Part shown: positions 17,507-27,869 of the stretch, piece after piece
Layout: each line of letters starts with the position of its first letter
Position numbering within the stretch: position 1 is the first letter of the stretch
Assembly: GCF_000821305.1 (NCBI RefSeq)
Contig: NZ_CCXK01000014.1
Location: 419,444-483,443 of the forward strand
DNA: 64,000 nt
DNA from: Clostridium culturomicium
Lineage (GTDB): Bacteria; Bacillota; Clostridia; Clostridiales; Clostridiaceae
Direction: 5' to 3'
Program-made: the position numbers and the translations under genes
Notes under the pieces: generated by a model
Database searches by the model: none
Seen by the model: the letters and a program-made list of their open reading frames with translations, nothing else
What the model was told of the DNA's origin: nothing

Positions 17507-19102
17507 TTAATAGTCTATATAATCTATTCTACTTTTATATAAATTAATCTCTAACTCTAATTGCTTAATACTTCTTTCTATCATGCTATTAAAAGAGTTA
17601 AAAATATTAATTAGTCTGCTGTTTAAAAGCTTCCAAGCTTCGTCCTTCAAAAAGGTTACATTACTATGAATTATATTATTTTCTTCTTCAACTGTAACAT
17701 CTAAAAGTGACTCTACTTCAATATTTTTATAGTTAAACGTCTTAACTATATCATAAACTTCTTCCTTCAAACCTAAGTATGCCTTCTTAACAGCCTTTAA
17801 TTCTTTACTCTCATTAAGCTTCAAGTCATAATTTAAATAAATATCATTCAATCCCCTATGAAGCTGAAGCATAACCGATGGTTCATATATGTTGAAATTC
17901 CCCATATAAGTTATAGGTTTAAACACATACAATTTTTCAATTCTTTCTTTTCTGTTCTTTACCATGAAAAGTATTATTTCTTCACACTTATAAATAAAGC
18001 TTTTTATTATTTCTGTAACTAAACTATTTAAAATAAAACTAGTTTTAACTTCATAAGCTTCAATTAAATTTTCAAAATCACTAGGAAACCTTATATCATA
18101 TATGGATGAATAAAATTCATGATTAAATACATCATTGAACCTTCCCTGTGTTTCCTGCTCAAAACTTCTAAATCCTTCAATATATATGCTTTTCACAAAG
18201 CATATATATGTGAGTTCACCCTCCAGTACTGATATACATCGTCTATATAAACTTTCATTTGTTATTAGACTATTTCTACATCTGCACATTGTAGTTTTTT
18301 TCTCCATATCCATAGTTAAAATATAATACTTATTTAATGTCTCTATGTAGTTTTTAATTATTAAGCCTAATTTTTCTTCTGTAGCTTGATTTATCTTATT
18401 AAGAGTTTCTTTAACTAGCTTTTCTTCAATTATTACCTTAACTTTTTCTTGAAATTCATCAATCTTCATGAAAACAGATTCTCTCATTAAATTCACTTCA
18501 TCATAAAATGTATTTAAATCCATAGAACTCTTATTAGCTATAAAATACTTTAAGTCATCATGTTCTATTGAAATACTTTTACCTAAAGCTTTCACCAAAT
18601 TATCCATTTCAAGGTACGCTTCACTTTTCACTTCCTCAATGATTTGTTTTATAAATTTTAAATTAAATTTTCTTATATCATCCTTAGATTGCTCTATGAT
18701 GTATACATTTATATTTTTAACATTACTATTTCTCTCTACAAAGGTCGCAATCTCCAAATTCCAGGAGTTCAAAAACAATCCATATTCCTTAAGGAAAAAT
18801 TTCTCCATGCTATAAAATATATAATTAAAGTTTTCGACTTTAATCTCCTGAATCTCTGGTAATGATTTTATATTTCTAAAAATCATCGCATTTTCAAACA
18901 AATCTATCCATTGCTTTTTATATTTTTCAATTATATTAACACCGTAATCAATAATAAAATTACGACTATTTCCTTCTTTGTCTGTTAAACAAAAAAAGCT
19001 TCTATAAAGTTCCAACATACCTTCTACTATCTCTAATCCATCTTTATATAAATTAATATCATTATTTAATGAGTCAAATGTATCTTTTATATTAGCATCC
19101 AT
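17507..19102 (-). CDS. Hypothetical helical protein of 531 residues
   Basis: I do not recognise this family. The protein is acidic and lysine/glutamate-rich, with long predicted helices and coiled-coil-like stretches (for example IKQIIEEVKSEAYLEMDNLV and EEKLGLIIKNYIETLNKYYI), no signal peptide and no membrane segment. A CRCRN motif sits near residue 290, but there is no recognisable metal-binding arrangement. It is an isolated gene between the ferredoxin-type gene (convergent) and addA (same strand, beyond a terminator). The continuous 531-codon frame and clostridial codon use support it being real. A structural, dynamin-associated or chaperone-like role is possible but not supported by any motif. 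Confidence 0.7.
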   Translation of the reverse strand: MDANIKDTFDSLNNDINLYKDGLEIVEGMLELYRSFFCLTDKEGNSRNFIIDYGVNIIEKYKKQWIDLFENAMIFRNIKSLPEIQEIKVENFNYIFYSMEKFFLKEYGLFLNSWNLEIATFVERNSNVKNINVYIIEQSKDDIRKFNLKFIKQIIEEVKSEAYLEMDNLVKALGKSISIEHDDLKYFIANKSSMDLNTFYDEVNLMRESVFMKIDEFQEKVKVIIEEKLVKETLNKINQATEEKLGLIIKNYIETLNKYYILTMDMEKKTTMCRCRNSLITNESLYRRCISVLEGELTYICFVKSIYIEGFRSFEQETQGRFNDVFNHEFYSSIYDIRFPSDFENLIEAYEVKTSFILNSLVTEIIKSFIYKCEEIILFMVKNRKERIEKLYVFKPITYMGNFNIYEPSVMLQLHRGLNDIYLNYDLKLNESKELKAVKKAYLGLKEEVYDIVKTFNYKNIEVESLLDVTVEEENNIIHSNVTFLKDEAWKLLNSRLINIFNSFNSMIERSIKQLELEINLYKSRIDYIDY

Positions 19103-19268
19103 AAGTACATCACCCCATATATTTTCTTTGAATATCTATTCTACATTATCTAAAAAATCCCCTTTAGTGCTACTTAAGAGATTATCGACATTAAAATTCA
19201 ATAAATATTCCAAGCTAAAACCTGACCCGTAGTTTTTGCAGTGATAGCTTTTGACCTGTTTATCCAAT

Positions 19269-19316
19269 AAAAAAATTCAAGAAAAACTTGTTAACTAAGT
19301 TTTCTTGAACTTTTTT
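19269..19316 (-). terminator. Terminator after addA
   Basis: On the minus strand TTCAAGAAAACTT and AAGTTTTTCTTGAA pair around TAGTTAAC-type loop bases, followed by T7. It begins right at the addA stop codon (19318). Confidence 0.88.
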
Positions 19317-19317
19317 A

Positions 19318-22300
19318 CTATTCTACTTCTACAAATTTATTTGATGAAAATAAATATAAATATCTTCTTACTTTTTTCTTCTTAAAGGCATCCTTAACTG
19401 CTTCACTGTAATAATCTAGCTGCACTTTATACCGTTCTTTTATCTCTTCAATTTTATCCTCTGGAGCATAATCGGTTTTATAGTCAATTATTATACCTTC
19501 CTCGTCATCATCGAAGTAGCAGTCTATTACTCCTCTTAAAAGTAGCTTTTCATTTTCGTACTTTTCTTTATCCAGGTTCTCATAGATTCTAGTACTTGGA
19601 ATCTCAACTCGGAAAGGCAGCTCTCTTTTTAAATTTCCTAATCTATAAGCTTCAATAACCTTTTCTCCCATATCACTATTGAAGAAATTAAATATTTTTG
19701 TGACACTTACTTCTTTTGCCGCTTCAAAGGTCATTAACTCCTTTTCTACCATTGAGTTAATTTGTTTTTTAATACTTTCCTTAGTTACTTCTTCTTGAAG
19801 ATTTATCCTCTGCATTACATTGTGATAAGCCGTTCCAATTTCTGCAGAGGATAAACCTTTTTTCTCCTGAAGAAATAAAGGTGTCTGCATAAGCTTTGAA
19901 ACTACCTTTCTTGCTGCATCTTCTGAATCTTCACCATAAGTACTTGCTATATATTCATCTTCAAAATAATCTGCTGCTGTTTCGTCTTCACCACTTTTTG
20001 CCTTCACTGCCTTATTGGCATCTTCAGCTTTATTGTGAGCTTCCTTAAGCTGAGTAACACTTATAACTGTTGGCATCTTCGTAGCTTTCTCAAACTCATA
20101 TTGATAATTTAATCTTTCCTTCAGAAGCTCATCATATTGACCTTTGGAGTCCATGTTTTCCAGAATCTCCAGCTTTTCTTCTATGGACATTCCTTCATGA
20201 TGAACTGCATCTGAAGCCATGAATTCTTCTTTTTTAAATATATTAACTTTAAATGCACTGTTATCCTTAATAAACTTTGGTTTTATTACCTTTTCCTCAT
20301 TGAAGTGCCTTAAAGGTTCGCCATCTCTATGATTCATTACTGCAGCACCTATCCAATCCATGTAAGAGGTCTGCTTCTTTGTAAACTTTGTTTTTATACT
20401 GATTTCATTTTCAAGATCAGCTCCAGCCCATTTCTCAATCTTTTTCCCAAGACCCTTACTGCTTCCAACTAAAATCAGCTTTTCCTTTGCCCTTGTAAGA
20501 GCAACATAAAGCAATCTCATTTCTTCTGATTTATTTTCACTTTGAATCTTTTTACTTATAAATTCTCTTTGAGCAGTATTATGGCTAACTCTATTATCTA
20601 AATCTATGAATGTAGGACCGTAGCCAAGCTCTTGATGGAAGAGAATTTTCCCCTTAAGGTCTCCTTCATTAAAACGCTTATTCAGACCACATAAAAATAC
20701 TATCGGAAACTCTAGCCCTTTACTTTTATGGATACTCATAATTCTAACTACATCTTCATTTTCTCCAATGATTTTTGCACTTCCCATATCTTCACTGCTG
20801 CTCTTTACGTTATTAATAAAGTTAATAAAGCTGTAAAGCCCCTTATAGCTAGTTCTCTCAAAATCCTTGGCTCTCTTAAATAAAATCTTTAAGTTTGCCT
20901 GTCGCTGCTCTCCCCCTGGAAGAGCTCCCACATAACCATAGTAGCCTGTATCCGTAATTATCTGCCAGATTAATTTATTTATTGGAGTATATCTGCTCTC
21001 TAATCTCCATCTTTCGATTTTATCAAGGAAATCTTTAATCTTCAGAATTAACCCTTCATTATCAGCTCGATATTTTGAATTACCTTCTGCAGCTATATTT
21101 TCATTTGATAACTCTTTATTTCCTCCATATACTGAAGCATCTAATGCCATTTCTCCATTTTTTTCTTTGTTTTGAATCATACCAACCATTGCATGATAAA
21201 AGCTTACCTCTTTGTTAGAAATTCTTATATCTGCCAAATCATCTGTGGTAAAGCCCCCAATTGGTGACCTTAAAACTGCTATTAAAGGTATATCCTGAAT
21301 AGGATTATCAATTATCTCCAAGGTACTGATTATAGTTTTAATCTCCAATGTATTAAAGTAACCACCACCACCTTCAGAGAATAGCGGAATTCCTTCTTTT
21401 TTAAACTCTTCAATGAATATTGGTGCAAGCTTATTACTGGAACGTAAAAGTATTATCATATCTTTATATGTTGCTCTTCTGTAATCATCAAGATGCTTAT
21501 CATAGACCTTAAGAGAGTTTTCTCCTTCCACCTCCATAAGCTGTCTTATACGTTTTGCAACAAATCGAGCTTCCACCTGAATTGCATCAAGCTCTTCCTT
21601 TGTTTGCTCCTCCTCTGATGACTCTTCTTCTCCTATTCCCTCTGAAGAAATCACTTCACCTTTTATTTTATGCTCCTCTACAGCTTCTTCTTCACCTGAA
21701 GGTACTTCTTCATCTAGATCTATAATATTAAACTCTACTGCTCCACCTGCATTTCCAATTTCATTAAACTCCTTATACGCTGCTCCAACTTTTAACTCTT
21801 CTCCTTCGTCATAGGCAAGCTCCCCTACTTCTTCACTCATGACAGCTTTAAAGATAAAGTTTATTCCATAAATGACTTCCTCACGGCTTCTAAAGTTTTT
21901 GTGCAAGGTTATAAGAGCATTTAGGTCATCACCATCCTTAGTATAAGTGTTCTTTTTCTCCTTAAAGAGCTCTGGCTTAGCCATTCTAAATCTATATATG
22001 CTCTGCTTCAGGTCTCCAACCATGAATACATTTCTTCTGCCCTGCTCTTTTCTGCAGATTAGATTAATGATTTCCTCTTGAACATTATTAGAATCCTGAT
22101 ATTCATCAACTAAAATTTCTTCAAACTTCTCTTTCAATTCAAGGGCTACATTAGATGGCTTTGATATATCTTCCTTATCCCTTAAAATTTCAAGAGCATA
22201 ATGCTCCTGGTCATTAAAGTCTATAATACCTCTTTCCCTTTTCTTTTTATCAAAGGCATCTTTAAATTCTAATACAAGATTCGATAATTCAGCCATTAAA

Positions 22301-23319
22301 GGATATAATGCTTTAATCTGCTCAATAGTTTTCGGGTCGGTGATAGCTTTAATCCTATCCTGTACAGGCTTATAAATATCCTTATATTCGTCTCTAATTC
22401 CTTTAACCTTTTCCTTTAATGCTCCAGCTTCACCTGAAAGCTTAAGTGATGGAAATCTTCCAAAGGCTGCTCCTGAAATTATCTCTGTGCCTTCCTTTAA
22501 GCCATTCTCAATTACCTCAAAGGTTCTTTCCAATAAATCACCATCAGCCTCAAATATTGAAGTTAACTTTTCTAAATCTTCATTTGAAACAATAATGTCC
22601 ATGGCCTGATTATTTAACTCTAAGGCAATTAAAATTTCTTCTCTTAATTCCTTAATAAATTCATCCTTAAAAGAAAAATCTTCAAAGGAGAAATCCTCCC
22701 CTAAATTAAAAGCTTCAGCCTTTGCTTTAAGCCATATTTCAGGGCTTGCCATGCTCATGGCAAAGTTGTAAAGTTTTAATACTATCTCTGCAAGGGCTCT
22801 ATCGGTTTTATTATCACAATAGCTTTCCACCAGCTGTAGAAAGGCTTCAGAGCCTTCATTATACTTAGCTTCCATTAAGTCTTCTAAAGCTTCCAGCTTT
22901 AAAAGATTAAGCTCTGTGGTATCTCCAACTCTAAAGCTAGGCTCCACATCTATTTGATGGAAGTTATTCTTTATGAGATTCAAACAAAAGGAGTGCAGAG
23001 TAGATATACTGGCTTTATTAAGTAAAATAAGCTGTGTCTGTAGATTTCTGTTGTTTGGATTTTCTTTTATCTTCTTATTGATAGCTTCTCCAATACGCTC
23101 CCTCATTTCTGCCGCTGCAGCATTAGTAAAGGTTACAATTAAAAGCTTATCTATATCCACTGGATTATCTTCATCGGTTATTATATTTATTATTCTTTCA
23201 ACTAAAACTGCAGTTTTACCTGAACCTGCAGCTGCCGATACAAGCGTATTTCTATATCTAATATCAATGGCCTTCTGCTGGTCTTCTGTCCACTTAACAC
23301 TACTCAAGACTTTCACCAC
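19318..23319 (-). CDS. addA: ATP-dependent helicase/nuclease subunit AddA
   Basis: A 1333-residue UvrD-type helicase with a C-terminal RecB-like nuclease. Walker A is SAAAGSGKTAVLVERI (near residue 30); other helicase motifs are VTFTNAAAAEMRERI, LVDEYQDSN, GDLKQSIYRFRMAKP, SIHKSKGLEFPIVFLCG and YVALTRAKEKLIL. The nuclease motif is LRGVIDCYF followed by GIIIDYKTDY near residue 1275. With AddB it resects double-strand breaks and responds to Chi-like sites, replacing RecBCD. Its GTG start (23319) lies inside the end of addB (20-base overlap), so translation is coupled. A glutamate-rich linker near residues 545-595 is expanded. Confidence 0.97.
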   Translation of the reverse strand: MVKVLSSVKWTEDQQKAIDIRYRNTLVSAAAGSGKTAVLVERIINIITDEDNPVDIDKLLIVTFTNAAAAEMRERIGEAINKKIKENPNNRNLQTQLILLNKASISTLHSFCLNLIKNNFHQIDVEPSFRVGDTTELNLLKLEALEDLMEAKYNEGSEAFLQLVESYCDNKTDRALAEIVLKLYNFAMSMASPEIWLKAKAEAFNLGEDFSFEDFSFKDEFIKELREEILIALELNNQAMDIIVSNEDLEKLTSIFEADGDLLERTFEVIENGLKEGTEIISGAAFGRFPSLKLSGEAGALKEKVKGIRDEYKDIYKPVQDRIKAITDPKTIEQIKALYPLMAELSNLVLEFKDAFDKKKRERGIIDFNDQEHYALEILRDKEDISKPSNVALELKEKFEEILVDEYQDSNNVQEEIINLICRKEQGRRNVFMVGDLKQSIYRFRMAKPELFKEKKNTYTKDGDDLNALITLHKNFRSREEVIYGINFIFKAVMSEEVGELAYDEGEELKVGAAYKEFNEIGNAGGAVEFNIIDLDEEVPSGEEEAVEEHKIKGEVISSEGIGEEESSEEEQTKEELDAIQVEARFVAKRIRQLMEVEGENSLKVYDKHLDDYRRATYKDMIILLRSSNKLAPIFIEEFKKEGIPLFSEGGGGYFNTLEIKTIISTLEIIDNPIQDIPLIAVLRSPIGGFTTDDLADIRISNKEVSFYHAMVGMIQNKEKNGEMALDASVYGGNKELSNENIAAEGNSKYRADNEGLILKIKDFLDKIERWRLESRYTPINKLIWQIITDTGYYGYVGALPGGEQRQANLKILFKRAKDFERTSYKGLYSFINFINNVKSSSEDMGSAKIIGENEDVVRIMSIHKSKGLEFPIVFLCGLNKRFNEGDLKGKILFHQELGYGPTFIDLDNRVSHNTAQREFISKKIQSENKSEEMRLLYVALTRAKEKLILVGSSKGLGKKIEKWAGADLENEISIKTKFTKKQTSYMDWIGAAVMNHRDGEPLRHFNEEKVIKPKFIKDNSAFKVNIFKKEEFMASDAVHHEGMSIEEKLEILENMDSKGQYDELLKERLNYQYEFEKATKMPTVISVTQLKEAHNKAEDANKAVKAKSGEDETAADYFEDEYIASTYGEDSEDAARKVVSKLMQTPLFLQEKKGLSSAEIGTAYHNVMQRINLQEEVTKESIKKQINSMVEKELMTFEAAKEVSVTKIFNFFNSDMGEKVIEAYRLGNLKRELPFRVEIPSTRIYENLDKEKYENEKLLLRGVIDCYFDDDEEGIIIDYKTDYAPEDKIEEIKERYKVQLDYYSEAVKDAFKKKKVRRYLYLFSSNKFVEVE

Positions 23320-26300
23320 CCTTTCCTTCTTCCTCTAATTTCTCTAGAAGCTCTGATGGCCTCACTCTAGGCATAACCTTATAATTGTTAATCCCCATAG
23401 TTTCATCAAACTGACATATGGAAGAGAAATCACAGAAATCACAATAAGAACTCTTACCATTTTTGCAAGGAGTAACCTCGATAATTCCCTCCAGCATATT
23501 TTCACAAACTTCTTTGATTTTCTCCTTCATATGGTCTCTAAGGACATTAAAGGCACCATTAGAAATAACAGAATTATTTCTTTTTCCAAAGTCAGGATCT
23601 GTTTCTCCCTTTTTAGGCTTATTAAGTGAAACTGGAATTATGGCAGAGGTTCCCCCACCTTCAATGGTTTTATCCATTTCCCTGACAACCTTTAAGTCTT
23701 TTATAACTAGTCCTTTCATCTTTAAGGCCTTTAATATTTCTTCATTGATATTTTCCAGTGTAATCTTTTTAGAAGCATCCATTATTGGGTCATCTACTGC
23801 AAGATAAACCATTGCTCCCGGCTTAGTTCTTCTGCCATTTACACCTTCTAATACAGGACTTTTAGCCATTCTTCTTTCTTCTAAGGTAAGAACTGCATCT
23901 AAATATGTTAGTAACTGAATCTTTAAACCATTATAAACGTCATTAATATCTAAATCTGACCTTCCTGTCTTATAATCTACAACTCTGTAATAATTAACTC
24001 CATCAATTGTAGTTTTATCAACCCTGTCTATCTTTCCTTGAAGTTTAACTACCTCACCGCTGGACAGCTTAATTTCTATAGGTGGATAATAATCCTCTTC
24101 TCCAAAGCCAAAGGAAAGCTCATATCCCATTGGCTGGAAAGTTCCCCTCTCCATTTGTTCGTTAATAATTCTAACCATTCTATATAAAATACGTTTTACT
24201 CTTGCCCCTATATACTCATATCTCTTGGAACTTCTTAAAACTCTATGGTCATCTGATGCCATCATTTCATCTATGATATTTTTAACTAATTCTTCACAAA
24301 ATCTATCATCTAAGGTTCCCCATTTAACACCTTTCTCTTCAACCTTCTTTGAGAACTTCTCAATGCCCTCATGAAGAAGATTTCCAAAATCTAAAGGTGC
24401 AAAGGTATATATCTTTCTTTCCTTAGCCCTTAAGCCATATCGAACAAAATATCCAAAAGAGCAGTTGGCATAGGCTTCTATCTTTGAAACACTTAGCCCT
24501 TTGCCATAAAGCTGTCTAATTTTCTGTCTGCTGATTTCCTCCACATGATTCTTATAAGTAAATCCGCTTATAACCTTATCCAGCTTTTCTTTGTACTCTT
24601 TCCTGCTGTAAAAATATCTATAAATCTCCTGCCATAAGGGCGAAATTTCATCTTTCTCAAGATAATCATGGAGCTTTTCAATAAGCATATTGAAGGTAGG
24701 AAGCTCTGCCACCACAGTATCTTCTGCCATAAGCTCCTCATGATGAATGATATCCGTTTCTTCTGTAATATTTTCAAAAATCCCCTTAAGCTTTGGAATA
24801 ACCATGGAATACCTTTTAGTTCTTCCCTCTAAATCAGCAATGGGGTATGTTACATATAATAAGTTACTGGCTAAGGTCAGTAGTTCATAAATAAGATGCT
24901 GCTCACCAAAGGCAAGCTCAAGGCTGTTATCAGCCACACTTATTCCATTATTTTTAAAGGTTATTCTATCACTATCATTAAATAATCCTTCATCTCCGCT
25001 GGTTCTTGGAAGAAGTCCATCATTTACTCCAATAATCATTGCTGCTTTAACTTCTTGAGCCTTAATTCTATCTGCACTTCCAACCACAACCTGATCCATT
25101 GAAGTTGGAATAAGTCCCATCTTATTATGAGAAATTCCCATATTCATCATATTATTAAAATCTTCAATGGATAAAACTTCATTTCCTAAGAGTTCTACAA
25201 ATTGGTCAAATAGCTCAATAAGCATATTCCAAATGTTACTGTATTCGTCCACAAGAACAAGATTACTTTCATCTTTAAATAGCTCTATATACTCATTTAC
25301 TTTTTCATATACTCCACCTTCAACCAAAAATTTATAAATTTCTTCACAAAATTCTCTAACTGTATGCTTTCCTTTAATTTTTTGCTCTATCTTTATTAAT
25401 GGAGTAACACCTTTTTCTTTTATTTCAGTTATACCTGGATATCTTTCATGGTCATTAAAGTAAATACCTTCTTCATCAATCCATTTCTTTCTACTTTTAA
25501 TCCCGAATTCTAATGCATAGTTTTCTAACAAATCTACTTCTTCAGATTTTAAAATTGTAAAACCGCTTTTAAAGTAATTTATTATGGAGTTATCTCTCCA
25601 GCCTTTAGCAAAAATATTTAGAAGTGAGGTTATATAAACAATAAGCGGATTTGAAGCTATATCTTCCTTATCATCAATGAAGTATGGAATTTCATATTCA
25701 TCAAAAATAACCCTTACTATATCCTTATAATTTTCTAAATCTCTGGTAACAAGAATAATATCCCTAAACCTATACTTTTCGTCTCTTACCAAACTTAAAA
25801 TTTCTTTAGCAATATACTCAATCTCTCCGTAAGGATTCTGCGCCTTAAAGATTTTAATATCTTCTGTATTTCCTTTATATGCAGACTCTTTGCTATTAAA
25901 GTAATTCCTTTCAAGAAATTGAAGCTCTAAACTGTTTTTAAATCTGTGACCAGTATCTAAATGAAGAGTTTCCTTTGGATAATGACCATAATCTTGAGCA
26001 ACCTTTATAAGCTTCTGCTCTGTTACGTATATAGGATAAAATGGATTTGTATCATCTCCATCTCCTTGAACTTCTCTTCCACTGTAAGGCAGAGTAATAT
26101 TTACATTAGTACAAAGCTTTAAAAGTTTTCCAATGATGTCATACTGCTGTGGTGTAAAACCATTAAATTCATCAATCCACACCTCGGCCCCCTTAAGAAA
26201 CTCACTTTCTTCAATTTTCTCCTTTAAAATAGTTAAGTTATCCTCAAAATCAAAATAGCCTTCATTAAGCTTTTCTTGAAACTTAGAATAAATCTTTTCA

Positions 26301-26782
26301 ACATCGGTCAACTTATCCACCAATAATGAATTTTCATCCACATTTTCCTTTAAATCTAATAACGTTTGTGGAAAAATATTATGTCTTTTAAATTCCGTTA
26401 ATACTCCAATAATTTTATCTACAAAACCATTTTGCTTTGTAGCTCTCTTAAATATACTTAGCTCCTCTTGAACCTCTTCAATTGACCTTCCAATAATAAT
26501 TGCCTTCCCCGTATCGTTCATATAGCTATGTGTTATTCCACCAACCTCATTAAATACAGTAAAAGCCAGTCTTTTAAAGCTTAATAGATGCACATTATTT
26601 ATTCCCGTTGCACCAATTCTATCTATTAACGCCTTCTCTGCCCTAAAGGATAACTGTTCAGGAACAATTAAAATAAGAGGCTTATCATTTCCCTTTGACT
26701 TTTTATATATTTCATCAACACATGTATAACTCTTACCCGTACCAGCTCTTCCATAAATAAATCGAATACCCATTTGCATCAC
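23300..26782 (-). CDS. addB: ATP-dependent helicase/nuclease subunit AddB
   Basis: A 1160-residue AddB. Walker A is GRAGTGKS (residues 10-17). The iron-sulfur staple of the nuclease domain uses a cysteine in YANCSFGYFVRYGL and the C-terminal set C1114-x2-C1117-x5-C1123 (YCDFCDFSSIC). The nuclease core is seen in LQGKIDRVDKT and RVVDYKTGRSD. It is the first gene of the addBA operon and partners AddA in double-strand break processing. Length and order are as in other Firmicutes. The ATG choice at 26782 or the next in-frame ATG at 26776 (MMQMG) is not decisive. Confidence 0.97.
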   Translation of the reverse strand: MMQMGIRFIYGRAGTGKSYTCVDEIYKKSKGNDKPLILIVPEQLSFRAEKALIDRIGATGINNVHLLSFKRLAFTVFNEVGGITHSYMNDTGKAIIIGRSIEEVQEELSIFKRATKQNGFVDKIIGVLTEFKRHNIFPQTLLDLKENVDENSLLVDKLTDVEKIYSKFQEKLNEGYFDFEDNLTILKEKIEESEFLKGAEVWIDEFNGFTPQQYDIIGKLLKLCTNVNITLPYSGREVQGDGDDTNPFYPIYVTEQKLIKVAQDYGHYPKETLHLDTGHRFKNSLELQFLERNYFNSKESAYKGNTEDIKIFKAQNPYGEIEYIAKEILSLVRDEKYRFRDIILVTRDLENYKDIVRVIFDEYEIPYFIDDKEDIASNPLIVYITSLLNIFAKGWRDNSIINYFKSGFTILKSEEVDLLENYALEFGIKSRKKWIDEEGIYFNDHERYPGITEIKEKGVTPLIKIEQKIKGKHTVREFCEEIYKFLVEGGVYEKVNEYIELFKDESNLVLVDEYSNIWNMLIELFDQFVELLGNEVLSIEDFNNMMNMGISHNKMGLIPTSMDQVVVGSADRIKAQEVKAAMIIGVNDGLLPRTSGDEGLFNDSDRITFKNNGISVADNSLELAFGEQHLIYELLTLASNLLYVTYPIADLEGRTKRYSMVIPKLKGIFENITEETDIIHHEELMAEDTVVAELPTFNMLIEKLHDYLEKDEISPLWQEIYRYFYSRKEYKEKLDKVISGFTYKNHVEEISRQKIRQLYGKGLSVSKIEAYANCSFGYFVRYGLRAKERKIYTFAPLDFGNLLHEGIEKFSKKVEEKGVKWGTLDDRFCEELVKNIIDEMMASDDHRVLRSSKRYEYIGARVKRILYRMVRIINEQMERGTFQPMGYELSFGFGEEDYYPPIEIKLSSGEVVKLQGKIDRVDKTTIDGVNYYRVVDYKTGRSDLDINDVYNGLKIQLLTYLDAVLTLEERRMAKSPVLEGVNGRRTKPGAMVYLAVDDPIMDASKKITLENINEEILKALKMKGLVIKDLKVVREMDKTIEGGGTSAIIPVSLNKPKKGETDPDFGKRNNSVISNGAFNVLRDHMKEKIKEVCENMLEGIIEVTPCKNGKSSYCDFCDFSSICQFDETMGINNYKVMPRVRPSELLEKLEEEGKGGESLE

Positions 26783-26807
26783 TTCCCTCTATAGTTTATA
26801 TGAAAAA

Positions 26808-26940
26808 TAAAGATTGAAAGATGAACAATTATAGTTGAAACTCCTTTGGAGTTTCTATATTTTTATTTATTGTTTATACTAATTCCACAGGAATTCTTTT
26901 ATCAATCTTTCACTTATCACTTTTAATCTTTCCTTTAATT
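26808..26940. repeat. MITE-like intergenic inverted-repeat element
   Basis: In the 432-base gap between addB and ctfA. The left end reads AAAGATTGAAAGATGA and the right end, in reverse complement, GAAAGATTAAAAGTGATAAG then TGAAAGATTG, so the ends are inverted copies. Inside is the hairpin GAAACTCC-TTTGGAGTTTC followed by TATATTTTTAT; nearly the same hairpin (GGAACTCC / GGAGTTCC, TATATTTTAT) occurs at 55198-55224. There is no open reading frame. The remainder of the gap (26941-27140) shows nothing distinct. Confidence 0.6.
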
Positions 26941-27141
26941 ATATATTACCATAGGTATAAGTTGTCTAATCAATTCCTTTTATACTTTCCCAACAAATAA
27001 TACTTATCTAATGAAAATCATTCTGTAAATTAAAAACTATTTATTCAAAATTCCGCTTCTAAACAGTATTGATTCGATTTAAAGTTATTTTTCTCAACAT
27101 ATACCAATAAAACCGTTTTCAATTTAACAAATTTTTAAACA

Positions 27142-27170
27142 TTGCAAAATATTCTAAAAAGAGTTAAACT
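27142..27170 (+). promoter_or_regulatory. Candidate promoter of ctfAB
   Basis: TTGCAA (27142-27147), 17-base spacer, TAAACT (27165-27170). Both boxes are 4-of-6 matches to the vegetative consensus, about 45 bases before the ctfA ATG. Confidence 0.4.
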
Positions 27171-27214
27171 AAAAATGTGTAAAATTAATCTTTAAATCAT
27201 GGAGGATACGGGAT

Positions 27215-27868
27215 ATGAATAAACTTATTTCAATCGATGAAGCAATTGCTAAAATCGAAGATGGTATGACCATTATGATTGGTGGTTTCTTAGCTAACGG
27301 AACACCTGAAGCTTTAGTTGATGCTTTAGTAAATAAAGGTGTAAAGAACTTAACAATTATCGGTAACGATACTGGATTTGTAGATAGAGGAATTGGAAAA
27401 CTTATAGTTAACAAACAAGCTAAAAAAGTTATCGCTTCTCACATTGGTACAAACAAAGAAACTGGAAACCAAATGAATTCTGGAGAAATGGAAGTAGAAT
27501 TAGTTCCACAAGGAACTCTTGCTGAAAGAGTTAGATGTGGCGGTGCTGGTCTAGGTGGATTCTTAACTCCAACTGGTCTTGGAACAATAGTTCAAGATGG
27601 AAAAGAAGTCATCACTATAGATGGACAAGAATATATTTTAGAAAAACCTTTACATGCTGATGTAGCCCTTATCTTTGGTTCAAAAGTGGACAAGAAAGGT
27701 AATGTTTATTATCACCAATCAACAAGAAACTTTAACCCATTAATGGCTACTGCTGCTGATGTTGTTATAGTTGAAGCTGAAGAGCTAGTTGAAGTTGGAG
27801 AAATAGAAGCAAGCTGCGTTATGACTCCACACATATTTGTAAACTATATTGTGAAGGGGGATAACTAA
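27215..27868 (+). CDS. ctfA: Acetate/butyrate-acetoacetate CoA-transferase, alpha subunit
   Basis: A 217-residue class I CoA-transferase alpha subunit (CtfA/AtoD). Visible features are GMTIMIGGFLANGTPEALVD (CoA-transferase family 1 region), VRCGGAGLGGFLTPTGLGT, and the C-terminal KGNVYYHQSTRNFNPLMATA, then ADVVIVEAEELVEVG. With the beta subunit it moves CoA between acetyl/butyryl-CoA and acetoacetate, used in solvent formation or short-chain acid metabolism. GGAGG precedes the ATG. One base separates it from ctfB. Codon choice (many GCT, GGT, ATC, AAC codons) suggests high expression. No aldehyde dehydrogenase or acetoacetate decarboxylase gene is adjacent. Confidence 0.95.
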   Translation: MNKLISIDEAIAKIEDGMTIMIGGFLANGTPEALVDALVNKGVKNLTIIGNDTGFVDRGIGKLIVNKQAKKVIASHIGTNKETGNQMNSGEMEVELVPQGTLAERVRCGGAGLGGFLTPTGLGTIVQDGKEVITIDGQEYILEKPLHADVALIFGSKVDKKGNVYYHQSTRNFNPLMATAADVVIVEAEELVEVGEIEASCVMTPHIFVNYIVKGDN

Positions 27869-27869
27869 C

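Noticed and set aside
21545..21705. Glutamate-rich stretch in AddA as a possible frameshift or foreign insert
   Set aside because: The frame is continuous, helicase motifs before and after are in order, and this inter-motif region is variable in the family.
26941..27214. Possible riboswitch before ctfA
   Set aside because: No known aptamer core or terminator pair could be recognised; only a weak promoter and ribosome binding site are visible.
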